Source: CAZLGO01 sp964559295
GTDB taxonomy: Archaea; Methanobacteriota; Methanobacteria; Methanobacteriales; Methanobacteriaceae
Assembly: GCA_964559295.1 (NCBI GenBank)
Contig: CAZLGO010000048.1
Coordinates: forward strand, 1 to 13,750
DNA length: 13,750 nt
Direction: 5' to 3'
Part shown: positions 6,168 through 13,316 of the stretch, piece after piece
How the letters are laid out: each line of letters begins with the position of its first letter
Position numbering within the stretch: position 1 is the first letter of the stretch
Notes under the pieces: model-generated
The model's database searches: none
Told to the model about the DNA's origin: nothing
Seen by the model: the letters and a program-made list of their open reading frames with translations, nothing else
Position numbers and translations under genes: made by a program

Positions 6168-6833
6168 TTAAAACCCAAACTCACACACAAAAGCCATATG
6201 ATCCTTTTTATAAGGAGATAAATCAATTTTTTCAATTATCTTAAAACCACTTGATTTTAGTTTTGATTCTTCTTCCTTAAAAACCTTTTTTGGACTTTTT
6301 GTTACATCTATACTTCTTGATTTTACCATTATTATGCCATATCCACCAGATTTTAAAAATAAACGCATGTTATCTACAAAAAGCTCGGATTCTTTTGGTT
6401 GAGCTACATCACAGTATACTGCATCCACCTTCTGGAGGAGATGCATGTAATTTCGTGGCTTCGTGGCGTCATCAAGTATTGGGATCATATTTTTCCGCAA
6501 ACCACATAAATCCACCAGTTTTCGCATCATTCTTGGTGAAAACTCCACACAGTAGACCAAGCCCTCTGATGCAATGTCAGAGAGGTGTGAAGGTGTTGTA
6601 CCTGCTGAAGCCCCTAAATAAAGGACTTTAGAATCTTTTTTGAATGGAAAGGTTTCCATGCCATTTAAAATCGCTGCAGCAAGCTTTGATCTTCTTGGGT
6701 CCCATATTCTATATTCTTTATCATTTACCTCGATTAGTTTCTCTGAGTATACTTTGATACCAGGTGTTAAGTTTTCTGTGGCTATGCTGCCGTTGATGAT
6801 ATAAACACCCTGAAACTTTTGAATAACTCCCAT
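6168..6833 (-). CDS. flpA: Fibrillarin, box C/D RNP 2'-O-methyltransferase
   Basis: A 221-residue archaeal fibrillarin, the S-adenosylmethionine-dependent enzyme that methylates ribose 2'-hydroxyls of rRNA and tRNA at sites chosen by box C/D guide RNAs. The N-terminal domain (1-50) ends with IWDPRRSKLAAAI, the family signature. The Rossmann methyltransferase domain has VLYLGASAGTT (motif I, residues 70-80), YCVEFSPR (acidic residue for SAM ribose), DDATKP, and VYCDVAQP, then IIMVKSRSIDV. AGGAG stands before the ATG. It follows nop5 by 39 nt on the same strand, the usual archaeal pairing of these two partners, and is intact although nop5 is interrupted. Confidence 0.96.
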   Translation of the reverse strand: MGVIQKFQGVYIINGSIATENLTPGIKVYSEKLIEVNDKEYRIWDPRRSKLAAAILNGMETFPFKKDSKVLYLGASAGTTPSHLSDIASEGLVYCVEFSPRMMRKLVDLCGLRKNMIPILDDATKPRNYMHLLQKVDAVYCDVAQPKESELFVDNMRLFLKSGGYGIIMVKSRSIDVTKSPKKVFKEEESKLKSSGFKIIEKIDLSPYKKDHMAFVCEFGF

Positions 6834-6872
6834 TTTCTCTCCTCTTTAAATTCTAATCGATCGTTGTAAGTA

Positions 6873-7472
6873 TTATTTTTTCCCAACTTTTCTTCTTTTT
6901 TTATACTTTTTTGTTTTCTTTTTGATTCTTTTTTTAGCTTTTTGAATTTTTTTTGTCCTTTTTGGGAAAGGATTTGCTTTTTTTATTTCTTCTATCTTCT
7001 CCTGGAAACTTTTTTTTATGGTATCATCGTATTCTCCAGAGAAAACGTCCTTTCGCACAGCAAGAGATATTTTAGATGCCAGAGCCCTTGCGATTTTTCC
7101 CCTGATCCACCATTTAGCCCCTCTAACTTCTGGATGCTGGTATATAATTCCATACTTTGGGGGTCTCTCTCCTGTTTTCAAGTGCCTGAAAAGAGCTTTT
7201 TCCGCACCCATAACCTGAACTGTGCTTGAAGGGAGTTTTGAAAGCTTTTTAATACCCCCAACATGGGCTATAAGTTTCGCACCCAGGGAAAAACCTGCAA
7301 CATCCCTTAAATTCGGTGCAATCTCTTTCATTTTATTGTCAACGTGATTTAGGAGGGATTTTTTTGATTTCTGAAGTGTTTTTATGGAATTTGCAAAATC
7401 CTGAAGCATTTCAATATCTTCTTCTTGAATTTCAGCGCCCATGCTCTCCCCTACAACTATATTCAGATCCAA
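6873..7472 (-). CDS. Nop5 C-terminal portion (second ORF)
   Basis: Holds the end of the coiled coil and the Nop domain that contacts L7Ae and guide RNA, plus a tail of about 30 mostly Lys/Arg residues. The first start codon after the TAA is a TTG at 7472, with no ribosome-binding site and no nearby promoter, and the 30 conserved codons before it would be untranslated. Independent translation from there is therefore doubtful; a later ATG (GESMGAE) would be equally unsupported. Confidence 0.5.
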   Translation of the reverse strand: MDLNIVVGESMGAEIQEEDIEMLQDFANSIKTLQKSKKSLLNHVDNKMKEIAPNLRDVAGFSLGAKLIAHVGGIKKLSKLPSSTVQVMGAEKALFRHLKTGERPPKYGIIYQHPEVRGAKWWIRGKIARALASKISLAVRKDVFSGEYDDTIKKSFQEKIEEIKKANPFPKRTKKIQKAKKRIKKKTKKYKKRRKVGKK

Positions 7473-7562
7473 AAGGTCACTATCGGTTATAGAGTTTCTA
7501 TCTCCGTATTCTGCAATCAGCTTTACGTATTTTTCATGACTCTTTATCTTATCTAGCTCTGG

Positions 7563-8072
7563 TTATTGTATTTCATACCATTCTCTTATTCTCTCGATTA
7601 GCTTACCAACTGATTCATCAATTTCGTCTATTGCATTTATCGCTTGAATAAGAAGCATATCGTCTGATTCTGATGCTTTCTTTAGGCGGTATTTTGCGAT
7701 TTCGATGGATACACCATGCACGAGATTTTTAAGTTCATCTTCTGATGCTATAAAATCTGTTTTTTTAAGTACATCTACCATATTAGACCTTAAAAATTCT
7801 CCAGCCTTACTTGTACTTTTAAATTTAAATTTAAAACTTTCTTTAAGGTCTTTATATTTTGAAACATTTATGCTGGTTTCTATTATTACAGAGCCACATT
7901 TTCTCACAATTCTTTTTAGTATAGATTCTTCTTCCTGCGTTAAATTTCCTTCCTGAATTTCAATGAGTTTTTTCGCAATACTTTTTCTTGGGAAAAGTTC
8001 ATAATCTAAGAGAGCGAAATTCTCATCAAGGGCTATAAAACCAGCAAAGCAACATGCCAGATAACACTTCAT
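7563..8072 (-). CDS. Nop5 N-terminal portion (first ORF)
   Basis: 169 residues up to the in-frame TAA. It covers the N-terminal domain that binds fibrillarin and the first part of the central coiled coil (IQAINAIDEIDESVGKLIERIREWY). The ATG has no Shine-Dalgarno site, but a TATA box at 8095-8102 puts the transcription start at or next to it, so it is probably translated leaderless. If the stop is real this fragment would be made and could still hold fibrillarin, but would lack the RNA/L7Ae-binding part. Confidence 0.7.
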   Translation of the reverse strand: MKCYLACCFAGFIALDENFALLDYELFPRKSIAKKLIEIQEGNLTQEEESILKRIVRKCGSVIIETSINVSKYKDLKESFKFKFKSTSKAGEFLRSNMVDVLKKTDFIASEDELKNLVHGVSIEIAKYRLKKASESDDMLLIQAINAIDEIDESVGKLIERIREWYEIQ

Positions 8073-8094
8073 AAAAGTTGATCTGTGTTTTTAA

Positions 8095-8110
8095 GATTTA
8101 AAGTTTCTTT
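8095..8110 (-). promoter_or_regulatory. BRE/TATA promoter for leaderless nop5-flpA mRNA
   Basis: On the minus strand AAAGAAAC (8110-8103) precedes TTTAAATC (8102-8095). A start about 26 nt downstream falls at 8072-8073, the nop5 ATG. The self-complementary TTTAAA core might also serve pyrD on the other strand. Confidence 0.5.
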
Positions 8111-8155
8111 AAGTTCATATGGATTCAATTGTAAGTTCATAAATAAGGTGGCAAC

Positions 8156-9067
8156 ATGTTGGAAGTTGAACTTTGCAATGTCAAAATGAAAAATCCTACC
8201 ATGCTGGCCGCAGGAATAATGGGAAGCACCGCATCTTCCCTTAACTGGGCTGCGAGAAGCGGCGCAGGGGCAGTGGTAACCAAATCTTTTTCATTAGAAC
8301 CAAACGTGGGTTATCCAAATCCTACAACCATTGAAGTAACAGGTGGCATTTTAAACGCCATAGGACTTTCAAATCCTGGTGTTGATGAATTCTCCAAGGA
8401 ACTTGAAAAGCTTGATAAATCTGTACCCACCATTGCTTCCATAGTCGGTGCATCTCCAGAAGAATTTTCACAGGTCGCAGCGAAGGTGGAAAATTTGGTT
8501 GATCTAATTGAGCTCAATGTATCATGCCCTCATGCAAAGGAAGGTTTTGGTGCTTCTATAGGACAGGATCCTGTATTGACAGCCAAGATAGTAAAATCTG
8601 TTAAAAAAACAGTTAAATGCCCTGTAATTGTAAAACTCACCCCTAATGTAACAGATATCGTTGAAATTGCCATAAGTTCCGAGAAGGCAGGATGTGATGC
8701 TCTGACACTCATAAATTCTGTTGGACCTGGAATGCGTATAGACATCGATACAGCAAATCCCATACTGCACAACAAGTTTGGAGGACTATCAGGACCGGCA
8801 ATAAAACCTATCGCATTAAGATGCGTTTTCGATGTTTATGAAGCTGTGGATGTGCCTATAATTGGAGTTGGCGGGATAACAGATTACCAGGATGCAGTTG
8901 AGTTCATATTCGCCGGTGCGAGGTGTGTGCAGATTGGAACAGCCATCATGTACAGTGGGTTGGAAGTTTTTACAGATATTTGTAATGGACTTAAAAAATT
9001 CATGATGAAGAGAGGGTATGAATCAATAGACGAGATGGTTGGGAAGGCTCATCGAATTATAGGCTGA
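8156..9067 (+). CDS. pyrD: Dihydroorotate dehydrogenase, class 1B catalytic subunit
   Basis: A 303-residue FMN enzyme that oxidises dihydroorotate to orotate, the fourth step of pyrimidine synthesis, in the cytoplasm. It is a TIM barrel with Cys124 in NVSCPHAKEG as active-site base, which marks class 1B (class 2 enzymes use Ser). Other visible sites are VTKSF (Lys43, FMN), NAIGLSNPG, VIVKLTPN, INSVGPGM, GGLSGPAIKP (209-218) and the phosphate-binding GVGGI. AAGGTG (8145-8150) gives a good start. The gene for its electron-transfer subunit starts 4 nt after the stop, so the two form a tight operon and probably a heterotetramer that passes electrons to NAD+. Confidence 0.95.
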   Translation: MLEVELCNVKMKNPTMLAAGIMGSTASSLNWAARSGAGAVVTKSFSLEPNVGYPNPTTIEVTGGILNAIGLSNPGVDEFSKELEKLDKSVPTIASIVGASPEEFSQVAAKVENLVDLIELNVSCPHAKEGFGASIGQDPVLTAKIVKSVKKTVKCPVIVKLTPNVTDIVEIAISSEKAGCDALTLINSVGPGMRIDIDTANPILHNKFGGLSGPAIKPIALRCVFDVYEAVDVPIIGVGGITDYQDAVEFIFAGARCVQIGTAIMYSGLEVFTDICNGLKKFMMKRGYESIDEMVGKAHRIIG

Positions 9068-9071
9068 TATT

Positions 9072-9869
9072 ATGCACGTTCCAAAAATTGTCAAGATAAA
9101 GCGGATAATTAAGGAAACCAATACTGTAAAGACCTTTATTTTCGATTGGGAGATTGAAAACGAAAAACCAGGGCAATTCATGATGGTCTGGAATTTTCAT
9201 GACGAAAAACCCATGTCTCTATCTATTATCGATTCGGTAAATGATGAAATAGGTATATCAATTAAAGAGGTAGGTGAATTTACAAAAGCAGTCCATTCCA
9301 TGGAAATCGGAGATGAATTGGGATTAAGAGGTCCTTATGGACGTGGTTTTGAGATAGCAGGTTCTGAGATTCTCGCAGTAGGTGGAGGCATTGGAATGGC
9401 TCCCATATCAGCTTTCGTTGAAGATACGCTTGGTAGGGGTGTGAATGTAGATGTGATAAGTGCAGCTGCGACAGCAGACGAGCTTTTGTTCATTGATAGG
9501 CTTAAAAAATCAGGTGCAAATGTAACTGCCGCTACTGATGATGGAAGTTACGGTTTTAAGGGTTTTGCAACAGATGCTGCGGAGAAATTTCTTGAAGAGT
9601 CAGATTATGACATGGTTGTAACCTGTGGACCCGAGTTGATGATGAAGAGAATTTTCGAGATGGTTGATAGATTCAAAGTACCAGCCCAGTTTTCCCTTGA
9701 AAGATGGATGAAATGCGCTCTTGGGCTCTGTGGACAATGCTGCGTTGATGATACTGGATGGCGAGTTTGTGTTGAGGGACCTGTATTCTGGACAGATGAA
9801 GTGAGACTGATATCTGAATTTGGAAAATACAGGCGGGATACTTCTGGAATGAAGCAGGATATACCTTAA
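9072..9869 (+). CDS. pyrK: Dihydroorotate dehydrogenase electron-transfer subunit
   Basis: A 265-residue FAD and [2Fe-2S] protein of the ferredoxin-reductase type that carries electrons from the PyrD FMN to NAD+. It has an N-terminal FAD barrel (KPGQFMMVW, KPMSLSI, RGPYGRGF), a nucleotide-binding half (LAVGGGIGMAPI, VTCGPELMM) and a C-terminal cluster motif Cys215-x4-Cys220-x2-Cys223-x9-Cys233 inside ERWMKCALGLCGQC. Length matches the family. The translational start is 4 nt after pyrD, indicating coupled expression. Paralogues of PyrK exist in other oxidoreductases, but the adjacency to pyrD settles the role. Confidence 0.94.
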   Translation: MHVPKIVKIKRIIKETNTVKTFIFDWEIENEKPGQFMMVWNFHDEKPMSLSIIDSVNDEIGISIKEVGEFTKAVHSMEIGDELGLRGPYGRGFEIAGSEILAVGGGIGMAPISAFVEDTLGRGVNVDVISAAATADELLFIDRLKKSGANVTAATDDGSYGFKGFATDAAEKFLEESDYDMVVTCGPELMMKRIFEMVDRFKVPAQFSLERWMKCALGLCGQCCVDDTGWRVCVEGPVFWTDEVRLISEFGKYRRDTSGMKQDIP

Positions 9870-9948
9870 TAATGATCAATGCTTATTTTATACAAAGGAT
9901 CCAAAAGATCTTTAATATTCTCCATTAACAAAAACGAACGGTGGACAA

Positions 9949-10965
9949 ATGTTAAAAGATATGATTAAAAAAGTTGCAGACAGACAAAATTTGACTGCGA
10001 AGGAAGCAAAAGATGCTATGAAAATAATAATGTCTGGCAATGCAACAGATGCACAAATAGCTGCATTTTTAACTGCTTTGAGAATGAAAGGTGAAACCGT
10101 CGAGGAGATAGCATCCTTTGCACAGGTTATGAGGGAGTTTGCAGAGTCTATACATCCTGATGTTTCTGAAGTATTGGTGGATACCTGTGGAACTGGTGGT
10201 GATAGGCTTGATAGCTTCAATATAAGCACTGCTACAGCTTTTGTAGTGGCAGGTGCAGGAGTACCTGTTGCAAAGCATGGGGGAAGATCTGTATCCAGTA
10301 AATGCGGTAGTGCCGATGTTTTAGAGGCATTGGGGGTTAATATCGAACTTCAACCAGAGAAGGTAAAACGTTCAATAGAAGAAATTGGTATTGGTTTTAT
10401 GTTTGCACCGATTTTTCACAAAGCTATGATGCATGTTGCAACTGTAAGAAGGGAAATAGGAATAAGAACAGTTTTTAACATTCTTGGACCTCTTACAAAT
10501 CCAGCAAATGCAAAAGCCCAGCTTTTGGGAGTATATGATAAGTCTTTGACCCTAAAAATCGCAGAAGTCCTAAAGAACCTTGGTACAGAAAGGGCAATGG
10601 TAGTCTATGGAGTAGGAGGGCTTGATGAAATTTCAAATATCGGTGAGACGATTATAACAGAGCTTAAATATGGCAAAATTAAAACTTACGCAATAACTCC
10701 TGAAGAATATGGATTCAAGAGGGTTTCGATTGAAAATATAGTGGGTAAAACGGCTAAGGAGAATGCAAACATCATAAGAGACATTTTAGCTGGAAAAAAA
10801 GATCCAAAAAGGGATATAGTTATTATGAATTCTGCTGCTGCCATAATGCTTGGTGGAAAAGCCAAAGATTTTAAGGAAGGTATTGCAAAGGCTCAAAAAT
10901 CCATAGATAACGGGCTTGCACATGATGTGCTTGAAAGACTGATTGAGGTCTCGAATAGGAATTAG
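9949..10965 (+). CDS. trpD: Anthranilate phosphoribosyltransferase (TrpD) homologue
   Basis: A 338-residue class III-fold phosphoribosyltransferase. In tryptophan synthesis TrpD joins anthranilate to PRPP. The PRPP glycine loop CGTGGD (80-85), SSKCGSADVLEALGV, the FAPIFHKAM region and RREIGIRTVFNILGPLTNP are all present. Length is normal. One change: the anthranilate-contacting motif usually read KHGNR is KHGGR here (Gly112 where Asn is common), and the next segment has SSKCG rather than SSKSG. No other trp gene lies in the window; it follows pyrK by 79 nt and precedes an unrelated membrane protein. GGTGG lies before the ATG. TrpD is the best name, but a paralogue with another aromatic acceptor is possible. 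Confidence 0.87.
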   Translation: MLKDMIKKVADRQNLTAKEAKDAMKIIMSGNATDAQIAAFLTALRMKGETVEEIASFAQVMREFAESIHPDVSEVLVDTCGTGGDRLDSFNISTATAFVVAGAGVPVAKHGGRSVSSKCGSADVLEALGVNIELQPEKVKRSIEEIGIGFMFAPIFHKAMMHVATVRREIGIRTVFNILGPLTNPANAKAQLLGVYDKSLTLKIAEVLKNLGTERAMVVYGVGGLDEISNIGETIITELKYGKIKTYAITPEEYGFKRVSIENIVGKTAKENANIIRDILAGKKDPKRDIVIMNSAAAIMLGGKAKDFKEGIAKAQKSIDNGLAHDVLERLIEVSNRN

Positions 10966-10979
10966 AATGTTCGGTGGTA

Positions 10980-12008
10980 ATGGTGATCCATAGATTAAAA
11001 GGCACCATGACTTCTGGTGTTTTCATTGTTTTAGCGCTGCTTATTTTATCCTTTTTGGTGTTGGCTCCTGTGGTGAATATGATCATACTTGGTGCAATAT
11101 TTGCCTATGGTCTGCGCCCAATATCAAGAAAAATAGAGCCTTTCTTGAAATTTAGATCCCTTTCCATAGTAGTTGCTATGGTGATTTTAATCTTACCTTT
11201 AATTATAATCATAGCCGTGTGCATAAATGCGCTTATAAACACGACTCCAGAGCTGTTAAAGATAATACAACGTATCAATACAGCCAACATAACCAATGCT
11301 ACAATTCAACAATACATTCCGGTGGAATATCATCCCTATGCTACTTCTTTTTTAAAAGCAACCAATATACAAATAGCAGATGTTTTAGAAAGTGTTATAA
11401 ACTACCTTTTAGGGGTGGTAAAGTCTATTCCAATGATCGCCCTTGAAATTTTTGTATTTCTTACATCAACTTTTTATTTTGCCAGAGATGGTAATAAAAT
11501 TTGGGAATACATTGAGTACAGCATCCCTGATGAGAGACGGAGCTTTTTTGATAGGTTATTTAGGGAAATAAGGAGAGTTTTAAAGAGTATCTTTTTTGGG
11601 CATTTTCTTACAGCTCTTATAATCGGTTTGATAGCTGCAGTCGGATTTTCTATGCTTGGATATTCCTATTCTTTATTTCTTGGAATACTTACAGGTTTCC
11701 TGCAACTCATACCTGTTATAGGACCCTGGCCAACTTACACAGCCCTAGCAATTTATGACTTTCTGGTGGGAAACATCATAAGAGGCGTAGTTGTTTTGTT
11801 TTTTGGGTTCTTTTTAAGTGGAATTGATATTTATCTAAGACCAAAATTATCAGGAAAATATGCAGATATCCATCCTCTTATATTTTTACTTGGATTTTTA
11901 TGTGGACCTATTGTTTTTGGAATAGTTGGGTTTGTGTTGGGTCCTTTAATTTTAGGAGTTACTCATGCTGCCGCTGTAGCATATAGAAAGGAAATTGGTG
12001 AAAAGTGA
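10980..12008 (+). CDS. AI-2E (PerM) family membrane transporter
   Basis: A polytopic membrane protein of about 342 residues of the AI-2E/PerM family. It has hydrophobic segments near the N-terminus (VFIVLALLILSFLVLAPVV and the next), a long extracytoplasmic-type loop with few hydrophobic stretches (about 90-150), then several C-terminal membrane segments with the family pattern LGILTGFLQLIPVIGPWPT and LRPKLSG, and LGFLCGPIVFGIVGFVLGP. Members move varied substrates, with Na+/H+ antiport shown for some; the name does not imply autoinducer transport here. The start is uncertain: GTG 10974, ATG 10980 and GTG 10983 are in frame within 10 nt, 8 to 17 nt after the trpD stop, and GGTGGT (10972-10977) would best space the last. 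Probably co-transcribed with trpD. Confidence 0.88.
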   Translation: MVIHRLKGTMTSGVFIVLALLILSFLVLAPVVNMIILGAIFAYGLRPISRKIEPFLKFRSLSIVVAMVILILPLIIIIAVCINALINTTPELLKIIQRINTANITNATIQQYIPVEYHPYATSFLKATNIQIADVLESVINYLLGVVKSIPMIALEIFVFLTSTFYFARDGNKIWEYIEYSIPDERRSFFDRLFREIRRVLKSIFFGHFLTALIIGLIAAVGFSMLGYSYSLFLGILTGFLQLIPVIGPWPTYTALAIYDFLVGNIIRGVVVLFFGFFLSGIDIYLRPKLSGKYADIHPLIFLLGFLCGPIVFGIVGFVLGPLILGVTHAAAVAYRKEIGEK

Positions 12009-12009
12009 A

Positions 12010-12024
12010 TTAAAACGGTTTTAA
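12010..12024. repeat. Inverted repeat between convergent genes
   Basis: TTAAAAC (12010-12016) and GTTTTAA (12018-12024) are perfect inverted arms around one base. They lie between the ends of the convergent AI-2E gene and secreted-protein gene and cover the stop codon of the latter. A weak bidirectional terminator is possible, but no good T-tract follows on either strand. Confidence 0.4.
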
Positions 12025-12566
12025 AATAACCCCCTTATATACTGGATAATTGCATTTAGAAAATCCAGTATCATATCTAAAATGCTTTTTTTCACTGGCT
12101 GTTTTTGGGTCGTTGCGTTTTTTGTGGTTTCATTTATTCCTTTTTTCCCTTCAGTTTCCTTTATGAGTGGTATTTCCAAAGAATTTGATCTTGTTGTGTG
12201 TTCGATACCATTGGCATCTTTATAAGTAACCACGAAACCTCCAATGAAAAATGGATTTGAAAGTGTTGCATCCGGTCCAAAATCCTTTTTGACTTCCTCT
12301 TCTGTTGGAATATAGATTTTTTCATCGAATGTTTTTGTCTCTCCAGGTTGGATTGTTCCTAAGTTTTTATCAAAATTTTGACTTGATATTTGGACATCGT
12401 AGGCTGGCTCATCTCTGTTGTTTGTAACTGTGCATTCGATTGTGATATACTCACCCTCATAAGCTTTAACAGGTCCTTTTTGGGTTGCAACAAGCTGTTG
12501 TGCAAACGAAGCTGCCACAGTTGATAATATAAACATTACCATCATCAGGACCAGTATTTTTTTCAT
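12021..12566 (-). CDS. Secreted protein with Ig-like (CARDB/COG1361-type) domain
   Basis: A 181-residue exported protein. Residues 1-22 are a signal peptide (MKKILVLMMVMFILSTVAAS, cleavage probably after SFA). About 25-125 form one beta-sandwich domain like those of archaeal S-layer-associated proteins: YEGEYITIECTVTNNRDEPA and LGTIQPGETKTF are typical of domains for extracellular adhesion or display. A hydrophilic Thr/Lys linker (130-158) leads to a C-terminal amphipathic or membrane helix (ILDMILDFLNAIIQYI). That layout suggests surface retention. AGGTGG stands before the ATG. It starts 15 nt after hjc on the same strand, so a DNA-repair enzyme and a surface protein share a transcript; I see no functional link. 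Confidence 0.75.
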   Translation of the reverse strand: MKKILVLMMVMFILSTVAASFAQQLVATQKGPVKAYEGEYITIECTVTNNRDEPAYDVQISSQNFDKNLGTIQPGETKTFDEKIYIPTEEEVKKDFGPDATLSNPFFIGGFVVTYKDANGIEHTTRSNSLEIPLIKETEGKKGINETTKNATTQKQPVKKSILDMILDFLNAIIQYIRGLF

Positions 12567-12581
12567 ATAACCACCTAAAAT

Positions 12582-12992
12582 CTATAAAAACCTCATTTGC
12601 TTCTCATTTCCTATTAACTCGTCAAATTCTATCCCTTTTTCTAAGGCTAAATTTTTATCTAATTTATAATTTTCGCCTTTGGTTATTTCAAGATCATCTA
12701 AGCTTACAAATAACCATTTTTTTCTCTTAAATTTTACACCCACATATGCTTTGGCTCCAAATATACTTGAAAATTCACGCAAACCAAGTATCTTCTCGGA
12801 ATTTATGTAGATTTTATCCTTAGAACTAGATTTTACTTCAATTGCAAAATAAACATTACCATTGCCTGCAATAACGTCAGGAAGTGGTTTTTTTGTTGCA
12901 CTACCAGATGCAGGCGCCCTCATTGCTGCAAAATCAACGTCCCAAAACATACTGACTAAGTCCCGCTCTTCCTTCGATCCTTTTTTACTCAT
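12582..12992 (-). CDS. hjc: Holliday junction resolvase Hjc
   Basis: A 136-residue archaeal resolvase that cuts four-way DNA junctions symmetrically during recombination and fork repair. The nuclease residues are in place: KEERDL (Glu9), Arg25, LPDVIAGNG (Asp39) and AIEVKSS (Glu52, Lys54), followed by REFSSIFGAKAYVGV, where homologues have a conserved Phe/Gly helix. Length is normal. ATG at 12992 is preferred to the TTG at 13001 because AAAGG stands 9 nt upstream of the ATG but abuts the TTG. That AAAGG lies in the right arm of a perfect palindrome, the last of four hairpins making up the leader, so translation may be controlled. The secreted protein gene follows 15 nt downstream. Confidence 0.93.
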   Translation of the reverse strand: MSKKGSKEERDLVSMFWDVDFAAMRAPASGSATKKPLPDVIAGNGNVYFAIEVKSSSKDKIYINSEKILGLREFSSIFGAKAYVGVKFKRKKWLFVSLDDLEITKGENYKLDKNLALEKGIEFDELIGNEKQMRFL

Positions 12993-12998
12993 CTCATC

Positions 12999-13024
12999 CA
13001 ACCTTTAATAAAGGTTGATCAAAA
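12999..13024. repeat. 26-bp palindromic repeat, copy 2
   Basis: Identical to 5959-5984. In the hjc direction it reads as a hairpin whose downstream arm carries AAAGG, the probable hjc ribosome-binding site. Confidence 0.85.
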
Positions 13025-13099
13025 AGGCGACCTTTGGTCGCCTGACATTTTGTGAACTTTGCAACTATTGTTGCAAGTTTGCTGAACTTTGTTCAGCAA
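12999..13099 (-). promoter_or_regulatory. Four-hairpin leader of hjc
   Basis: Four stems follow one another with little between them. In the hjc direction: stem 4 (13099-13079), 9 bp with a 3-nt loop, TTGCTGAAC/GTTCAGCAA; stem 3 (13079-13055), 7 bp extended to 10 by a single bulge, core GTTGCAA/TTGCAAC; stem 2 (13043-13025), 8 bp with a 3-nt loop, AGGCGACC/GGTCGCCT, then T's, a terminator form; stem 1 (13017-12999), 9-bp arms, holding AAAGG before the ATG. The predicted transcription start from the TATA box at 13129-13138 is near 13108, so all four lie in the mRNA leader. On the other strand stem 4 is followed by TTTTT and could stop antisense transcription. Confidence 0.6.
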
Positions 13100-13128
13100 T
13101 TTTTCTTAAAAGTTCTTTGGATGAAGCC

Positions 13129-13147
13129 TTTTATAAAAGTTTCGATG
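13129..13147 (-). promoter_or_regulatory. BRE/TATA promoter of hjc
   Basis: Minus strand CGAAAC (13144-13139) precedes TTTTATAAAA (13138-13129), the same form as the promoter at 1729. Start predicted near 13108, giving a leader of about 115 nt filled by the hairpin array. The TATA core is palindromic, but only the minus side has the BRE-like bases. Confidence 0.5.
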
Positions 13148-13316
13148 AAATTTGGGCTTTTAGTTTTAAAACATGATAAAATAGACTCAGTGGTGCGGTT
13201 TGAGATTGGTGCAGGTAAAAATAAGGTATTTAAATTCAGTTGAAGCTAAAAAACAGAATTTATGTATCAAAAATAGAACTGAACAGGCAAGACCATTCTC
13301 AAAGCTTAACTTATCA

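Larger units (their letters stand above)
6873..8072 (-). pseudogene. nop5: nop5 (Nop56/58) interrupted by an in-frame TAA
   Basis: The box C/D RNP scaffold protein that bridges fibrillarin and L7Ae on guide RNA. All 399 codon positions from the ATG at 8072 to the final TAA are in one frame, and the length is normal for archaeal Nop5, but a TAA stands at 7563-7565. The flanking residues read REWYEIQ-stop-PELDKI, where homologues have REWY-x-x-H/Q-F/Y-PEL, so the stop replaces an aromatic residue; from a Tyr codon it is one base away. The 30 codons after the stop remain plainly Nop5-like (HEKYVKLIAEYGDRNS), as does the Nop domain (APNLRDVAGFSLGAKLI, GAEKALFRHL, WWIRGKIARALASKI) and the Lys-rich tail. 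Causes could be a recent nonsense mutation, a base error, readthrough, or a newly split gene. TAA excludes pyrrolysine or selenocysteine insertion. Confidence 0.85.

Noticed and set aside
6290..6631. 113-codon plus-strand ORF
   Set aside because: Fully antisense to fibrillarin, with no protein features.
6942..7229. Plus-strand ORFs antisense to nop5
   Set aside because: They mirror the Lys-rich tail and Nop domain of nop5, giving a Phe-rich translation with no protein features.
7563..7565. Pyrrolysine or selenocysteine recoding in nop5
   Set aside because: The codon is TAA, not TAG or TGA, and an aromatic residue is expected at this place.
8522..8775. Minus-strand ORFs inside pyrD
   Set aside because: Shadows of the clearly conserved pyrD frame.
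12999..13099. CRISPR-like array
   Set aside because: The stems differ in sequence and spacing; there is no repeated unit with spacers.
13052..13243. 63-codon plus-strand ORF across the hjc leader
   Set aside because: It runs through three of the hairpins and the hjc promoter, has no ribosome-binding site, and is best explained as chance reading of palindromic sequence.
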